DNA of 64,000 bases from Alistipes sp. CHKCI003 (GCF_900021155.1 NZ_FCNT01000052.1:62001-126000), one strand, 5' to 3'. Shown: positions 16,976 through 26,799, numbered from the stretch's first letter. Program-made: numbers and translations. The notes: generated by a model not told the origin, from the letters alone.

Positions 16976-17989
16976 ATGAAAATAGGCTTCGATTCCGTTC
17001 CGGAGGCCCTCCCCGGAACCTACTGCGGACGACTCGTCGAAATTCTCTCCGAATATGCTCCGGAACATGAATATGTCGTTGGAGGAGAGCCGGACGACGA
17101 GGCGGATGTCTACCACAGCTCCGCCTCTCCGCTCGCACAGGGAGTGCGTCTGCGGGGCGCGCGCCGGGTGGTTACGGTCCGCGACCTCAATTTCCTGCGC
17201 TACCCGCGGATGTACACGTTCTTCGACCGGATGGTCCGCCTCAGGCTTTACAGACGTTCGTGCCGTTCGGCGGCGTGCGTGATCGCCCTGAGCCGCGGGG
17301 CCAAGGAGGAACTCGCCGAGAGGCTCGGCATCGACCCGCGGAAGATCGAGGTGCTGCTGCCGCTGGGAGTGCATCCGCCGGCGGCGCCGGCCGGCGAGGC
17401 CGAGTGCGAGGCCGTGCGCCGCAAGTACGGGCTGCCCGGACGCTACGTGCTCGCCGTCGGCGTGCCCGAGGTGAGGCTCCGTCTCGTCGAAATCTTCGAT
17501 GCGGTGCGCGACTCGGACGCCGGCTGCGCGCTGGTCGTGTGCGGCCGGCGGACGGGTTATTCCGATTTCCTGTCGGAATATGCCCGCGCCACGGGCGGCG
17601 CCGGGCGGATCGAGTTCGTCTACGAATCCGCGCCGGCCGATCTGCCGGCCCTGATGCGGATGGCCGAGGCTTATGTCTCGATGTCCGATCCCGAGGTCGG
17701 GACTTCGCTGCGGCCGCTCGTCGAGGCGATGCGTTCGGGCGTGCCTGCGGTGTTGAGCGATACGCCGCTCCACCGCGAGACGGCGGCCGATGCGGCCGTG
17801 TATGCGGCCTCCGGCGACGAAGCCGCGCTCTGCGGCGCTCTGCGGAGCGTGCTGTGCGACAAGGAGTTCCGCGCGTGTCTCGCCGGGCGCGGACGGGTCC
17901 GCTCCGAAATCTTCTCCGAGCGGGCCGTGGCCCGGCGTCTGTCCGAGATTTACGGCTCGTTGCAGGCTTGTCCGGAACGGCCGGAATAG
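16976..17989 (+). CDS. glycosyltransferase, GT4-like
   Basis: A 337-residue GT-B-fold glycosyltransferase of the GT4 (group 1) type. N-terminal Rossmann half begins MKIGFDSVPEALPGTYCGRL; the linker VLAVGVPEVRLRL starts the nucleotide-sugar-binding half, which contains RIEFVYESAPADLPALMRMA and the family's ExxxE-like region EVGTSLRPLVEAMRSGVPAVLSD. It is divergent from the thioredoxin-fold gene (68 bp between starts). Sugar donor and acceptor unknown; no other polysaccharide genes nearby, so this looks like a solitary enzyme. Confidence 0.85.
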   Translation: MKIGFDSVPEALPGTYCGRLVEILSEYAPEHEYVVGGEPDDEADVYHSSASPLAQGVRLRGARRVVTVRDLNFLRYPRMYTFFDRMVRLRLYRRSCRSAACVIALSRGAKEELAERLGIDPRKIEVLLPLGVHPPAAPAGEAECEAVRRKYGLPGRYVLAVGVPEVRLRLVEIFDAVRDSDAGCALVVCGRRTGYSDFLSEYARATGGAGRIEFVYESAPADLPALMRMAEAYVSMSDPEVGTSLRPLVEAMRSGVPAVLSDTPLHRETAADAAVYAASGDEAALCGALRSVLCDKEFRACLAGRGRVRSEIFSERAVARRLSEIYGSLQACPERPE

Positions 17990-18025
17990 GTCTGAAAACG
18001 GTTGAAAAAATATGTGTGAAATCTG

Positions 18026-18056
18026 TTTTTATTTCCGAAATAGATTTCTATCTTTG
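18026..18056 (+). promoter_or_regulatory. promoter of the epimerase/decarboxylase operon
   Basis: TTTT, 19-bp spacer, TATCTTTG; 56 bp before the epimerase ATG. The -7 box overlaps an upstream in-frame ATG at 18056, supporting the start at 18113. Confidence 0.65.
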
Positions 18057-18112
18057 TGTGCGCAAAAGAAAACGTACGAAACGAATACATACTAATCTTA
18101 ATTTTTTCAACC

Positions 18113-18523
18113 ATGAAAGTATCTCACATCGAGCATCTTGGCATTGCAGTGAAGAGCCTTGATGAGGCAATCCCCTATTGGGAAAACGTGATCGGTCTGA
18201 AATGTTATGCGATCGAGGAAGTGCCCGACCAGAAGGTCCGCACGGCGTTCTTCATGCTGGGCCAGACCAAAATCGAACTGCTCGAACCCACTTCGGAGGA
18301 GTCGACCATCGCCAAGTTCATCGAAAACCGCGGCATCGGCATCCACCACATGGCTCTGGCCTGCGAGAACATCGAGGAGCAGCTCGCCGACGCCGAGGCG
18401 CACGGCATCCGTCTGATCGACAAGACCCCGCGCAAGGGCGCCGAGGGCATGACGATCGCTTTCCTGCACCCCAAGTCGACGCAGGGCATCCTCACCGAGC
18501 TGTGCGAGAACAAGAACAAATAA
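18113..18523 (+). CDS. mce: methylmalonyl-CoA epimerase
   Basis: A 136-residue vicinal-oxygen-chelate fold enzyme interconverting (R)- and (S)-methylmalonyl-CoA. Begins [20 protein letters not shown] with the metal-ligand His of IEHLGIAV; other expected ligands are in [18 protein letters not shown] (His) and LTELCE (Glu). Length is typical (about 135-150). It heads the five-gene methylmalonyl-CoA decarboxylase operon, delivering the (S)-isomer to the decarboxylase in the propionate branch of fermentation. Spacing to mmdA is 16 bp. Confidence 0.95.
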   Translation: MKVSHIEHLGIAVKSLDEAIPYWENVIGLKCYAIEEVPDQKVRTAFFMLGQTKIELLEPTSEESTIAKFIENRGIGIHHMALACENIEEQLADAEAHGIRLIDKTPRKGAEGMTIAFLHPKSTQGILTELCENKNK

Positions 18524-18539
18524 TCCAAACGAGACAGTT

Positions 18540-20102
18540 ATGAGCGAAATTCAAAGCAAGATCAACAAGCTGATCGAGAACCGCGAGACCGCGCGCATGG
18601 GCGGCGGTCAGAAGGCGATCGACAAGCAGCACGAGAAAGGCAAATACACGGCTCGCGAGCGCATTCAGATGCTCCTCGACGAGGGCAGTTTCGAAGAGTT
18701 CGACATGTTCGTAACCCATCGCTGCTACGATTTCGGCATGGAGAAGAAACACACCTTCGGCGACGGCGTGGTAACCGGTTACGGTACGGTCGGGGGCCGT
18801 CTGGTCTATGTCTTCGCGCAGGACTTCACCGTAACGGCGGGTTCGCTGTCGCTCTCGATGTCCGACAAGATCTGCAAGGTGATGGACATGGCCATGCGCA
18901 ACGGCGCGCCCTGCATCGGCATAAACGACTCGGGCGGCGCCCGTATTCAGGAGGGCGTGAACGCGCTGGCGGGCTATGCCAACATCTTCCAGCGCAACGT
19001 GATGGCCTCGGGCGTCATTCCGCAGATCTCGGCCATCTTCGGTCCCTGCGCCGGCGGCGCCGTCTACTCTCCGGCGCTGACGGACTTCATCATCATGAAG
19101 AAGGAGACCTCCAATATGTTCCTCACGGGGCCGAAAGTCGTGAAGACCGTTACGGGCGAGGACGTTACGCAGGAGCAGCTCGGCGGGGCGATGATGCACA
19201 CCACCAAGTCGGGCGTGGCGCAGTTCGCCGTCGATACGGAGGACGAGGGCATCGAGTTGATCCGCAAGCTCCTCTCCTACATGCCGCAGAACAATATGGA
19301 GGATGCTCCGCTCGCGGTCTGCACCGACTCGATCACCCGTCTGGAGGATTCGCTCAACGAGATCATTCCCGACAACGCCAACAAACCCTACGACATGGCC
19401 GAGGTCATCCGTGCCATCGTGGACAACGGCGAGTATCTGGAGTCGGCCGCAGGTTACGCCAAGAACATCATCACGTGCTTCGCCCGTTTCAACGGCCAGT
19501 CGGTCGGCATCATCGCCAACCAGCCCAAGTTCATGGCCGGCGTGCTGGATATCAATGCGAGCCGCAAGGCGGCGCGCTTCGTGCGTTTCTGCGATGCGTT
19601 CAACATTCCGCTCGTAACGCTCGTCGACGTGCCGGGCTTCCTTCCGGGGACGACGCAGGAGTACGGCGGCGTGATCACCCACGGCGCTAAGCTGCTCTTC
19701 GCCTACTGCGAGGCGACGGTGCCGAAAGTAACCGTTACGCTGCGCAAAGCCTACGGCGGCGCCTACATCGTGATGTCCTCGAAGCACATCCGCGGCGACA
19801 TCAACTACGCATGGCCGACGGCCGAGATCGCCGTGATGGGCGCCAGCGGCGCCGTCGAAGTGTTGCAGGCCAAGGAGCTCGCCGCTTTCACCGATCCCGA
19901 GGCGAAGGCCAAGTTCGTGGCCGAGAAGGAGCAGGAGTACAACGACAAGTTCTCCAATCCCTACAATGCGGCCCGCTACGGTTATATCGACGATGTGATC
20001 GAGCCGCGCAACACGCGCTTCCGCATCATCCGCGCGTTGCAGTCATTGGCGACCAAGCGCTTGCAGAATCCGCCCAAGAAACACTCCAATATTCCTTTGT
20101 AA
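18540..20102 (+). CDS. mmdA: methylmalonyl-CoA decarboxylase alpha subunit (carboxyltransferase)
   Basis: A 520-residue acyl-CoA carboxyltransferase. It transfers the carboxyl of (S)-methylmalonyl-CoA to biotin on the small carrier subunit, giving propionyl-CoA. Motifs: [38 protein letters not shown] (oxyanion-hole glycines), [42 protein letters not shown] and [13 protein letters not shown]. Membership in a sodium-pump decarboxylase rather than propionyl-CoA carboxylase follows from the downstream OadG-, biotin-carrier- and OadB-type genes and the absence of a biotin carboxylase gene. Confidence 0.94.
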   Translation: MSEIQSKINKLIENRETARMGGGQKAIDKQHEKGKYTARERIQMLLDEGSFEEFDMFVTHRCYDFGMEKKHTFGDGVVTGYGTVGGRLVYVFAQDFTVTAGSLSLSMSDKICKVMDMAMRNGAPCIGINDSGGARIQEGVNALAGYANIFQRNVMASGVIPQISAIFGPCAGGAVYSPALTDFIIMKKETSNMFLTGPKVVKTVTGEDVTQEQLGGAMMHTTKSGVAQFAVDTEDEGIELIRKLLSYMPQNNMEDAPLAVCTDSITRLEDSLNEIIPDNANKPYDMAEVIRAIVDNGEYLESAAGYAKNIITCFARFNGQSVGIIANQPKFMAGVLDINASRKAARFVRFCDAFNIPLVTLVDVPGFLPGTTQEYGGVITHGAKLLFAYCEATVPKVTVTLRKAYGGAYIVMSSKHIRGDINYAWPTAEIAVMGASGAVEVLQAKELAAFTDPEAKAKFVAEKEQEYNDKFSNPYNAARYGYIDDVIEPRNTRFRIIRALQSLATKRLQNPPKKHSNIPL

Positions 20103-20117
20103 TAAGTTCGTACGACG

Positions 20118-20471
20118 ATGAACATGTTAATCGCAAAAGGAATGGACTGGGGCTGGTCCGAGATGCTGTGGACGGCGCTCATCAGCATTTGCCTCGTCTT
20201 CTTCATGTTGGTGCTGCTGGTGCTGATCATGCAGGGATTCGGCTACGTCGTCTCCCGCCGCAACGCCGTTGCTCCCCCCTCGGCGGCCACGAAGGCTCAG
20301 ACGCAGCTCCACGAGGAGGAGATCGCCGCCATCGCCACGGCGCTCAAGATGTATCGCGGCGATCTGCACGACAGAGAGTCGGAAGTGCTGACGATCATGA
20401 GCATCAAACGCGCTTACTCGCCGTGGAACTCGAAGATTCACGGTTTAACCCAGATGCCTGACAGAAAATAG
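20118..20471 (+). CDS. mmdD: OadG-type membrane subunit of the decarboxylase
   Basis: A 117-residue protein with one N-terminal membrane helix (about residues 17-45, LWTALISICLVFFMLVLLVL) and a soluble tail containing EEEIAAIATALKMY, typical of OadG/MmdD delta (gamma) subunits that assemble the carboxyltransferase on the Na+-pumping beta subunit. The tail ends KRAYSPWNSKIHGL, a motif common in Bacteroidota homologues. 15 bp after mmdA and 11 bp before the biotin carrier. Confidence 0.88.
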   Translation: MNMLIAKGMDWGWSEMLWTALISICLVFFMLVLLVLIMQGFGYVVSRRNAVAPPSAATKAQTQLHEEEIAAIATALKMYRGDLHDRESEVLTIMSIKRAYSPWNSKIHGLTQMPDRK

Positions 20472-20482
20472 ATTTTAAGAAC

Positions 20483-20941
20483 ATGAAAGATTACTCACTG
20501 AAAATCAACGGACATAACTACGATGTGCAGATCGACGACGTGAACGAGAATTCGGCTCTGGCGCGCGTGATCGTCAACGGCACACCCTATGAAGTAGAGA
20601 TCGAGGGGGCGAAGACCGCCGTCTCGAAGCCGCAGGTGGCTCCTGCGCCCAAAACGGCGAACAGCGCCATGATTACCCCTTCGGGCGCCGCTCCTTCGCC
20701 GCGCATCGCGGCTGCGGCCCCCTCGTCGGGCTATGCGGTCAAGTGCCCGCTGCCGGGTACGGTGCTTTCGATCAAGGTCGCCGTCGGCGACCGGGTGTCG
20801 ACCGGCCAGACGCTCGTGGTGCTCGAAGCTATGAAGATGGAGAACAACATCGACGCGGACCGCGCCGGCGTGGTGAAACAGATCTTCGTGCAGCAGGGCG
20901 CGACGGTCATGGAGGGCGATAACTTAATCGTGATCGAGTAG
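20483..20941 (+). CDS. mmdC: biotin carboxyl carrier subunit of the decarboxylase
   Basis: A 152-residue biotinyl carrier. The first ~50 residues ([20 protein letters not shown]) form the assembly segment; an Ala/Pro-rich flexible linker (about residues 50-80) leads to the biotinyl domain, with the biotinylated lysine in EAMKMENN and the usual [14 protein letters not shown] and NLIVIE. It shuttles CO2 from MmdA to the membrane subunit MmdB. It ends 4 bp before mmdB. Confidence 0.94.
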   Translation: MKDYSLKINGHNYDVQIDDVNENSALARVIVNGTPYEVEIEGAKTAVSKPQVAPAPKTANSAMITPSGAAPSPRIAAAAPSSGYAVKCPLPGTVLSIKVAVGDRVSTGQTLVVLEAMKMENNIDADRAGVVKQIFVQQGATVMEGDNLIVIE

Positions 20942-20945
20942 CGCT

Positions 20946-22157
20946 ATGTGGACACTGCTGAATTCCGGTTCCGGTTTCGTCTGGGACAGCCTGCGGGATT
21001 TCGCCGGCTCGACGGGCATCGCCGGTCTCTTCGCCTCGATGGGGTGGGGCAATGTGGCGATGATCTGCGTGGCGTTCCTGCTGCTCTATCTGGCCATCAA
21101 GCATAAGTTCGAGCCGCTGCTGCTGCTGACCATCGCGTTCGGTATGCTGCTCACGAACCTGCCCGATGCGAACCTCTACCACACGTCGCTCTTCGAGGGC
21201 GGACATGTGCATTGGGACATCTTCGTAGCGAATGCCGGCCTGCTCGACTACCTCTATCTGGGCGTCAAGCTCGGCATCTATCCCTGTCTGATCTTCGTGG
21301 GCGTCGGCGCCATGACCGACTTCGGTCCGCTGATCGCCAACCCCAAGAGTTTCCTGCTGGGGGCCGCCGCTCAGATCGGTATCTTCGTTACGTTCCTCGG
21401 TGCCTTCGCGCTGGGTTTTACTCCCAATGAGGCCGGCAGTATCGGCATCATCGGCGGTGCGGACGGCCCTACGGCCATCTATCTCACGTCGATGCTCGCT
21501 CCCGAGCTGCTGGGTCCGATCGCCGTGGCCGCCTACTCCTACATGGCCCTCGTGCCGGTGATCCAGCCGCCGATCATGCGTGCGCTCACCTCCAAGAAGG
21601 AGCGTGCCATCCGCATGCGCACGCTGCGCCCGGTGTCGAAGCTCGAACGCATCCTCTTTCCGATTATGATTACTGTAATCATCGCTCTGCTGCTGCCGAG
21701 CGCAACTCCGCTCGTGGGCTGCCTCATGCTGGGCAACCTGATGAAGGAGTGCGGCGTGGTCGACCGTCTGAGCAAGACGGTGCAGAACGAGCTGATGAAC
21801 ATCGTGGTGATCTTCCTCGGACTGACGGTCGGCGCTACGGCGACGGCCGAGGCGTTCCTGAATTTCCGCACGCTGGGTATTCTGTTGTTGGGTGTGATCG
21901 CGTTCGCCATGGGTACGGCCGGCGGCGTGCTGCTCGCCAAGCTGATGAATCTCTTCTCCAAGGAGGGCAGCAAGATCAATCCGCTGATCGGCTCGGCCGG
22001 CGTCTCCGCCGTGCCGATGGCAGCCCGTGTGTCGCAGATCGAAGGCCAGAAGGAAGATCCGGGCAACTATCTGCTCATGCATGCGATGGGGCCCAACGTA
22101 GCCGGTGTCGTCGGTTCGGCCGTTGCTGCGGGTATTCTGCTTTCGTTCCTCGGATAA
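20946..22157 (+). CDS. mmdB: sodium ion-translocating decarboxylase beta subunit
   Basis: A 403-residue polytopic membrane protein (OadB/MmdB/GcdB family) that releases CO2 from carboxybiotin and exports Na+. Conserved stretches: [44 protein letters not shown] (containing the GGADGPT Na+-site motif), [21 protein letters not shown] and the C-terminal [15 protein letters not shown]. About 10-11 membrane segments. Last gene of the operon; the two-tier palindrome at 22307-22402 lies 150 bp beyond and may end transcription. Confidence 0.95.
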   Translation: MWTLLNSGSGFVWDSLRDFAGSTGIAGLFASMGWGNVAMICVAFLLLYLAIKHKFEPLLLLTIAFGMLLTNLPDANLYHTSLFEGGHVHWDIFVANAGLLDYLYLGVKLGIYPCLIFVGVGAMTDFGPLIANPKSFLLGAAAQIGIFVTFLGAFALGFTPNEAGSIGIIGGADGPTAIYLTSMLAPELLGPIAVAAYSYMALVPVIQPPIMRALTSKKERAIRMRTLRPVSKLERILFPIMITVIIALLLPSATPLVGCLMLGNLMKECGVVDRLSKTVQNELMNIVVIFLGLTVGATATAEAFLNFRTLGILLLGVIAFAMGTAGGVLLAKLMNLFSKEGSKINPLIGSAGVSAVPMAARVSQIEGQKEDPGNYLLMHAMGPNVAGVVGSAVAAGILLSFLG

Positions 22158-22947
22158 TCCGGGCGGACGATCGTAGCGTGAGGCTGTCCGGCGATAAGAG
22201 TTATCCGGGCTCCTTTTTTAAGTCGAATTATTTTCGCGCAGCGCATTTGTAGTCGGCGTTCTGTAATAAGGCCGGGAAAAATCCTTTGCGGCTTGCGCAC
22301 TCTGTGGAACTGTCTAACAAATCTGATTCCAACGATTTCACCCCTGTCGGAATGAATTCCGACAGGGGTGATTTCCGATTCTCGGGACTTGTTAGACAGC
22401 TCTTTTTTTTCATGGGGCTTGTCCGGCGCGGTGCGAACCGAGGGTCGGACGGCCCGCTCATGCCGCGGAAACGGTGCCGCCGGGCACGACTTCCGTCGTT
22501 CGGAGAAATACGATCCCGAAAGACGGGACGACGGAACGGGCGCCCGCCCGTGCGCGCGCCGACGGACCGGACGGAACGGAGTGTGAAGGTCGCGGCGGAC
22601 GGCGATGGAGCGGCTCCGCCCCTCGGTCCGAATGCCGTAGACGGTCCCTGCTCTGCGGGATTGTCTGCCTTGGCCGTTTGCCGCGAAGCTGCCGGGTCGG
22701 CCCGTGTGTTGCGGAACCGTCAGTTTTGTCCGTTCATCGCAGCATAGCCGGACCTGACTGTTCGTTGTAGAGCTGCCGGGTCGGCCCGTTCGCTGCGGAA
22801 CTGTCGAAGTTCGGACTGGCGGACCGCACGGCGTTCGCCGCTTCGGCGGAACGATGCGGATGATGCACGGCCGGAGGCGATCGTCCCGAGGGCTTTTCTC
22901 GTGCCGGTGCTGCGTTTTATCCGCCGATGGCGTAAAATGCGAGGCGA
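22158..22947. other. non-coding stretch with a two-tier palindrome
   Basis: Holds the palindrome at 22307-22402. The rest is GC-rich, contains a loose direct repeat around GCTGCCGGGTCGGCCCGT (about 22688 and 22773), and has no supported gene. Confidence 0.45.
22307..22402 (+). terminator. two-tier palindrome with T-run, end of the mmd operon
   Basis: Outer arms gaactgtctaacaa (22307-22320) and ttgttagacagctc (22389-22402), one mismatch, enclose a second palindrome with 16-bp perfect arms tcacccctgtcggaat (22338-22371, 2-nt loop). A run of T follows the right outer arm (to about 22410). The element is homologous in design and sequence to that at 47817-47915. Confidence 0.7.
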
Positions 22948-22979
22948 TTTGGCCGTTGTGCAGGGAAACGTTATCTTTG
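22948..22979 (+). promoter_or_regulatory. strong promoter upstream of the TonB-domain gene
   Basis: TTTG, 20-bp spacer, TATCTTTG: a perfect Bacteroidota promoter 18 bp before the ATG at 22997. Confidence 0.75.
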
Positions 22980-22996
22980 ATAAATTCCAAGCGCCT

Positions 22997-23472
22997 ATGA
23001 AAATTCGCCTCACACTGATTGGGGCGCTGCTTTCGGCTGCCGTTTTGTATCCGGCGCCGAATGTCCGGACGAAAAAACGGTCCGGGCGCAAAGCGCAGTC
23101 TGCGCACGGACCGTAAATTCCGATGAAATTGTGCCGCCCTTTCGGGGCGGCGATGCCGGACGCTTCCGCGAATGGCCGATGAAGCATTTGGAGTATCCGT
23201 CCGAGATCGCCTGTGCGACCGGGTCCGAAACAGTGATCGTCGGATTCGTCGTCGAATGCGACGGTTCGGTTACGGCGTCCGAAATGAAGGGCGGCAAGCA
23301 TCCCGCATTGAAGCGGGCGCTTTGGCGAACGATCTTGAAATGCACCCGTTGGACACCCGGCATAAGGCGCGATTCGGCGAGGGGCGTCATGCGGACGGTG
23401 TCCGTGCGTTTCAGCATGCCGGTGATATTCCATGCGCCGCGGATCCGCCTTGTCCTGTTGCGGAACCGGTAG
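22997..23472 (+). pseudogene. TonB C-terminal-domain protein, frame interrupted
   Basis: The ATG at 22997, directly after a perfect promoter, opens a signal peptide (MKIRLTLIGALLSAAVLYPA). That frame stops at 23116, but a -1 shift at the A6 run 23072-23077 (GAAAAAACGG) leads into a long frame ending at 23472. It reads SDEIVPPFRGGDAGRF, then KHLEYPSEI, IVGFVVECDGSV, KRALWRTILKCTRWTPG and VRFSMPVIF. These match the TonB C-terminal domain (P..PGG, YP, V.FVV..DGSV, WTPG, .V.F.LPV.F). The combined product would be ~158 residues: exported, with no TonB transmembrane anchor beyond the signal. Either a recent frameshift, a sequencing error at the A-run, or programmed -1 slippage. Confidence 0.65.
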
Positions 23473-23835
23473 CGGCAGCTCGGAGGACCGTCCGTTTCCT
23501 GCCGCAGATGATTCGGACCGGGCCGTTTCGGCCGGTTGTACGATGCGGGGGAGCCGTGCTACCGGAATGGTTTTCCGAGCCGGCCGGTCCGGCATGGACG
23601 GACCCGGCCGCGGCGTTCGTGCGGGGGGGGCGTTATGCGCCGGATCGGGGGGGCGCGGCCGGCCCGGCGGTGTTGCTCCCGAACGCGGCGAACGCGATGA
23701 TAAAGTGATATTTTTAAATCCTTTCCGTTTATTTTTTCGGGAGTTGCATTGCGTTCTGAGAAATAATTCGTACCTTTGCGCACCCGTAAAGTGCGGGGAT
23801 TGGATTACAAACAAGTTAAACTAAACGTAAACAAA
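23473..23835. other. intergenic region with rplM promoter and leader
   Basis: GC-rich unassigned sequence to about 23700 (G8 tract near 23622-23631), then an AT-rich promoter and the rplM leader. Confidence 0.45.
23748..23778 (+). promoter_or_regulatory. promoter of rplM-rpsI
   Basis: ATTG, 19-bp spacer, TACCTTTG. Because the -7 box reaches 23778, an in-frame ATG at 23776 cannot be the start; the leader is about 50 nt to the GTG at 23836. Confidence 0.65.
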
Positions 23836-24291
23836 GTGGATTCATTAAGCTACAAGACTATCTCGGCCAACGCCGCGACCACAACCAAAGAGTGGGTGGT
23901 GATCGACGCGACGAACGAGGTATTGGGACGTCTTGCATCGCAGGTCGCGAAGATCCTCCGAGGCAAGCACAAGCCCTGCTACACGCCCCACGTCGATTGC
24001 GGTGATTATGTCATCGTCGTCAACGCGGACAAGGTGAAGCTCACGGGCAACAAGATGACCGACAAGGTCTACACGCGCCACACCGGTTTCCCGGGAGGCC
24101 AGCGTTTCGCTACGCCCGCCGACTATCTGGCGAAGAAACCGGCGTTCGTGATCGAAAAAGCGGTTAAAGGTATGCTTCCCAAGACCCGTCTGGGCGAAGC
24201 TATCTTCAAGAATCTGAAGGTCTATGCCGGTGCGGAGCATCCGCATGCCGCGCAGAACCCCAAGACAATTAAGTTGAACGAGATTAAGTAA
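23836..24291 (+). CDS. rplM: 50S ribosomal protein L13
   Basis: A 151-residue L13 of the large ribosomal subunit. Conserved stretches: KEWVVIDATNEVLGRLASQVA, LRGKHKPCYTPHVDCGDYVIVVN, TDKVYTRHTGFPGG and KGMLPKTRLGEAIFKNLKVY. I chose the GTG at 23836 (V/M-DSLSYKTISAN), which matches the usual Bacteroidota N-terminus MDTLSYKTISAN; the upstream ATG lies in the promoter. Five bp before rpsI, the conserved L13-S9 operon. Confidence 0.95.
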   Translation: MDSLSYKTISANAATTTKEWVVIDATNEVLGRLASQVAKILRGKHKPCYTPHVDCGDYVIVVNADKVKLTGNKMTDKVYTRHTGFPGGQRFATPADYLAKKPAFVIEKAVKGMLPKTRLGEAIFKNLKVYAGAEHPHAAQNPKTIKLNEIK

Positions 24292-24296
24292 GAGTT

Positions 24297-24683
24297 ATGG
24301 AAGTTGTAAACACCGTAGGTCGTCGTAAGGCCGCTGTGGCTCGCGTATTCGTGAAGCCGGGCAAGGGTCAGATTACAATCAACCGCAAGGATCTCGCCGT
24401 TTATTTCCCCCTCGATATTCTTCAGTATCAGGTGAAGCAACCGCTGCTGGCCACCGACACGCTGGAGAACTACGACATCGCCATCAACCTCGACGGCGGC
24501 GGTATCAAGGGGCAGGCCGAGGCCGCTCGTCTGGGTATCGCACGCGCTCTGTGCGAGATCGACGCCGAGTTCCGCCCCGTGCTCAAGAAGAACGGATTCC
24601 TGACGCGCGATCCCCGCGAGGTTGAGCGTAAGAAGCCCGGTCAGCCCGGAGCACGCCGCAAGTTCCAGTTCAGCAAGCGTTAA
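24297..24683 (+). CDS. rpsI: 30S ribosomal protein S9
   Basis: A 128-residue S9 of the small subunit. N-terminal VNTVGRRKAAVARVFVKPG, the LDGGGIKGQAEAARLGIARAL region and the C-terminal RKKPGQPGARRKFQFSKR, whose final Lys-Arg reaches the P site, are all present. Second gene of the L13-S9 operon. Confidence 0.97.
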   Translation: MEVVNTVGRRKAAVARVFVKPGKGQITINRKDLAVYFPLDILQYQVKQPLLATDTLENYDIAINLDGGGIKGQAEAARLGIARALCEIDAEFRPVLKKNGFLTRDPREVERKKPGQPGARRKFQFSKR

Positions 24684-24868
24684 TCGCACGACCGGATTTT
24701 CGGCAAGCACGGCGAGGGTTCGCAAATCGGGAAGACTGCCTATATATTCATATATCGTATTACCTGCCGGTTGCCCCGCCGCGGAAAATCGTCCGGACCG
24801 CTCCCTGTCGGAGCGCTACCTTGGACGGTTGATGAAAAGAGAATTAAAATTAAACAGAACGAATTGAA

Positions 24869-25780
24869 ATGTCACGTACAGATTTTAATACATTGTTGGA
24901 GGCCGGCGCCCATTTCGGGCACCTGAAGCGTAAGTGGAACCCCAAAATGGCTCCCTACATCTTCATGGAGAAGAACGGCATCCATATCATCGACCTGCAC
25001 AAAACGGTGCTCAAGATCGATGAGGCCGCAGCAGCCCTCAAGCAGATCGCCAAGAGCGGTCGCCGCGTGCTGTTCGTAGCCACCAAGAAACAAGCGAAAG
25101 ACGTAGTTGCCGAAAAGGTGGCTGCCGTCGGAATGCCCTATGTAACGGAGCGCTGGGCCGGCGGCATGCTGACGAACTTCCCCACCATACGCAAAGCCGT
25201 CAAGAAAATGGCCACCATCGACAAGATGACCAACGACGGCACATTCGATAATTTCTCCAAGCGCGAGAAGCTCCAGATCGAGCGTCAGCGCGCCAAGCTC
25301 GAAAAGAACCTCGGCTCCATCGCCGACCTTACGCGCCTGCCGGCCGCTCTGTTCGTCGTCGACGTGCAGAAGGAGGCCAATGCCGTGAAGGAGGCCAAGC
25401 GCCTGAGCATTCCCGTCTTTGCAATGGTCGATACTTGTTGTGATCCAACCGACATTGATTACGTGATTCCTGCAAACGACGATGCCACGAATTCGATCGC
25501 CGTGGTCGTGAATGCGATGTGTGCCGCTATCGCCGAGGGCTCCGAAGAGCGCCGTCTCGAAAAGGAGAAGGAGGCTCAGGAGGCCGCAACCGCCGAGGGC
25601 GCGGCTCCCCGCAGGGAGGGCAAACCCCGCATCAAGAAAGCCGTGAAGGCTTCCATCGACGCCGAGGAGGCTGCTTTGGCCGAGGTCGTAGCCGCTACGG
25701 AGGCTGCGCCTGCCGCCGAGGCGGTCGTTGCCGAGACTGTCGTCGAGGAGGCACCCGCTGCCGAGCAGAAGGCCGAGTAG
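24869..25780 (+). CDS. rpsB: 30S ribosomal protein S2, with long acidic tail
   Basis: A 303-residue S2. Core motifs: LEAGAHFGHLKRKWNPKMAPYI, IHIIDLHKT, TKKQAKDVV, YVTERWAGGMLTNFPTI, and VFAMVDTCCDPTDIDYVIPANDDA. The S2 core normally ends near residue 230-240; here about 65 extra residues follow, with a basic patch then an Ala/Glu/Val-rich acidic tail, a feature of some Bacteroidota S2 proteins. It precedes tsf, the usual rpsB-tsf operon; a hairpin lies between the two. Confidence 0.95.
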   Translation: MSRTDFNTLLEAGAHFGHLKRKWNPKMAPYIFMEKNGIHIIDLHKTVLKIDEAAAALKQIAKSGRRVLFVATKKQAKDVVAEKVAAVGMPYVTERWAGGMLTNFPTIRKAVKKMATIDKMTNDGTFDNFSKREKLQIERQRAKLEKNLGSIADLTRLPAALFVVDVQKEANAVKEAKRLSIPVFAMVDTCCDPTDIDYVIPANDDATNSIAVVVNAMCAAIAEGSEERRLEKEKEAQEAATAEGAAPRREGKPRIKKAVKASIDAEEAALAEVVAATEAAPAAEAVVAETVVEEAPAAEQKAE

Positions 25781-25823
25781 TTCGGGCGGATCCTATTTAC
25801 AGTCCGTTTTCCGTCGGAATAAC

Positions 25824-25851
25824 GGCAGACGCCGGCGATCCGGCGTCTGCC
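25824..25851 (+). terminator. hairpin between rpsB and tsf (attenuator candidate)
   Basis: Perfect 12-bp arms ggcagacgccgg / ccggcgtctgcc with a 4-nt loop, no T-run. Could partly terminate or stabilise the rpsB transcript upstream of tsf. Confidence 0.5.
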
Positions 25852-25906
25852 CCTTCCCGTTCCGGGGAAAACTTTTTGAAGTCGAATAATAAATTGAGAG
25901 AATACT

Positions 25907-26737
25907 ATGGAAATCAAAGCTGCTGATGTGATGAAGCTCCGCAAAATGACCGGTGCCGGTATGATGGACTGCAAGAATGCCCTCACCGAAGCCGAAGGTG
26001 ATTTTGCACGTGCTCAGGACATTATCCGCGAGAAAGGCAAGCTCGTGGTGGCCAAGCGTGCGGACCGCACCGCCACCGAGGGTGTCGTGATGACGAAGAT
26101 CGTCGGACAGAAAGCCTATCTGCTTTGCCTTGCGTGCGAGACCGACTTCGTGGCTCAGAATGCGGAATACGCCGCATCGGTGCAGGCCATGATGGAGATC
26201 GCCGTACAGAACGACGCCGCCGACCGCGATGCGCTGCTGGCTGCGAAAAATGCCGAAGGCCGCACCGTCGAGGAGATGGTAACCGAGAAGTCGGGCCAGA
26301 CGGGCGAGAAGATCGAGCTGGCATACTATGCCCGTATCGAAGCTCCGTTCTGCGCCGCTTACGTACATTTCAACAAGAAATTGGGTACGATCCTCGGTTT
26401 CAACAAGCCCGTGCCCGAAGAGGTGGCTCATACGATCGCCATGCAGGCTACGGCGATGGCGCCCGTGTCGATCTCGGAGGCCGATTGTCCGGCCGAGGTG
26501 ATCGAGCACGAACGCAAAATCGCCGTCGAGGCCATGAAGCAGGATCCTAAGAACGCCAACAAACCGGAGGCTATTCTGGAGAAGATCGCCGAGGGTAAGA
26601 TGCGCAAATTCTTCGAGGAGAACACGCTGCTCAACCAGACGCTCGTGGGCGAGAAGGAGACGATCGCCGAGTACATCCGCAAGGCCGATAACGAGGCTAC
26701 GGTGATCGCCTACAAGCGTTTCGCACTGGGCGACTGA
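25907..26737 (+). CDS. tsf: elongation factor Ts
   Basis: A 276-residue guanine-nucleotide exchange factor for EF-Tu. N-terminal UBA-like domain AADVMKLRKMTGAGMMDCKNALTEA is followed by the core with LACETDFVAQN, AYVHFNKKLGTILGFN and the C-terminal LLNQTLVGEKETIAEY. Usual length (275-330 depending on lineage). Same direction as rpsB, 126 bp downstream; a strong terminator follows. Confidence 0.97.
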   Translation: MEIKAADVMKLRKMTGAGMMDCKNALTEAEGDFARAQDIIREKGKLVVAKRADRTATEGVVMTKIVGQKAYLLCLACETDFVAQNAEYAASVQAMMEIAVQNDAADRDALLAAKNAEGRTVEEMVTEKSGQTGEKIELAYYARIEAPFCAAYVHFNKKLGTILGFNKPVPEEVAHTIAMQATAMAPVSISEADCPAEVIEHERKIAVEAMKQDPKNANKPEAILEKIAEGKMRKFFEENTLLNQTLVGEKETIAEYIRKADNEATVIAYKRFALGD

Positions 26738-26799
26738 TACGGTGCGGCGGTGGGGGAGGACGGCTGTGCTGCCTTTCCGCCGTATCCCGTTCGATAATG

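Noticed and set aside
22720..23814. 364-residue - frame
   Set aside because: Antisense to the TonB-domain gene and the rplM promoter; composition of a shadow frame.
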